The notes beneath the pieces were generated by a model. That model worked only from the letters and a program-made list of their open reading frames with translations. It was not told where the DNA came from and did not search any database. From the NCBI GenBank assembly GCA_012798145.1, contig JAAZNT010000406.1:1-5788 (forward strand): a stretch of 5,788 nucleotides of DNA. The letters run 5' to 3'. The position numbers were made by a program, and so were the translations under genes. Within the stretch, counting starts at the first letter, position 1, and every line of letters begins with the position of its first letter. Positions 5,698 to 5,788 of this stretch are shown here, piece after piece. Origin of the DNA: Thermoanaerobaculaceae bacterium. GTDB lineage: Bacteria; Acidobacteriota; UBA4820.

Positions 5698-5716
5698 AAG
5701 GAGGTTACGGAGGTGA
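5698..5716 (+). promoter_or_regulatory. Tandem Shine-Dalgarno pair before the exported-protein gene
   Basis: AAGGAGGT (5698-5705) and GGAGGTGA (5709-5716) arise from a 9 nt near-perfect tandem repeat (GGAGGTTAC, GGAGGTGAC, one mismatch). The second copy lies 5 nt before the ATG at 5722 and is the likely working ribosome site. The first is too far upstream for direct use but may raise ribosome loading. Confidence 0.75.
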
Positions 5717-5721
5717 CTAAA

Positions 5722-5788
5722 ATGAAGAATGCACTCAAATGGAGTGCCCTAATTGTTGTTTTGGCATTGGTAGCATCACTATCACTAA
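5722..5788 (+). CDS. Exported protein of unknown function, N-terminal fragment
   Basis: Twenty-two codons are visible before the window ends. They read MKNALKWSA followed by a continuous hydrophobic run (LIVVLALVASLSL), the n- and h-regions of a signal peptide, with the cleavage site probably just beyond the edge. The ATG is chosen for the GGAGGTGA 5 nt upstream. The frame is also open back through 5641, and a TTG at 5662 with AAGGA before it would add 20 residues, but that would bury the signal peptide behind a long charged segment. A strong promoter of its own and the unusually SD-rich leader suggest an abundant surface or secreted protein; that is inference, and no family can be named. Confidence 0.75.
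   Translation, partial: MKNALKWSALIVVLALVASLSL

Overview
This window is ordinary chromosomal DNA from an AT-rich bacterium. Arginine is coded almost entirely by AGA/AGG (murA has a single CGN codon among about twenty), and Shine-Dalgarno sites are strong and close to the GGAGG consensus. Two starts look like TTG, and genes are packed with overlaps. MurA shows that the organism makes peptidoglycan. A WaaE/KdtX-like glycosyltransferase hints at a diderm envelope but does not prove it. The sequence alone does not let me place the lineage; Lys/Glu-rich proteins and AGR-biased arginine codons fit an anaerobe or thermophile, which is inference only.

Layout. (1) Positions 1-119, minus strand: the first 39 codons of an exported protein with a proline-rich stretch after its signal peptide. 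(2) Positions 120-260: a compact divergent regulatory region. It has a consensus promoter firing left (149-176) and a promoter firing right into murA (214-242), with a palindrome midway between them (183-199). (3) Positions 261-5493: a six-gene plus-strand operon, murA - rdgB/HAM1 - xer-type tyrosine recombinase - suhB-like inositol monophosphatase - era - GT2 glycosyltransferase. The first five junctions overlap or nearly abut (4, 13, 8 and 4 nt overlaps, then a 3 nt gap), so translational coupling is likely throughout. (4) Positions 5494-5721: an intergenic region with two mutually exclusive hairpins just after the operon, then an extended -10 promoter (5581-5609) and a leader of about 105 nt holding three strong Shine-Dalgarno sequences. 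(5) Positions 5722-5788: the first 22 codons of a second exported protein, cut off by the window edge.

Together the operon joins envelope building (murA, the glycosyltransferase) with genome and ribosome upkeep: nucleotide-pool cleaning by RdgB, chromosome dimer resolution by Xer, ribosome assembly by Era, and SuhB, which in E. coli also acts in rRNA transcription. I see no mobile element, CRISPR array, RNA gene, toxin-antitoxin pair or defence system, and nothing that amounts to a new multi-gene system. The least ordinary parts are the divergent control region at the left and the triple-SD leader at the right.
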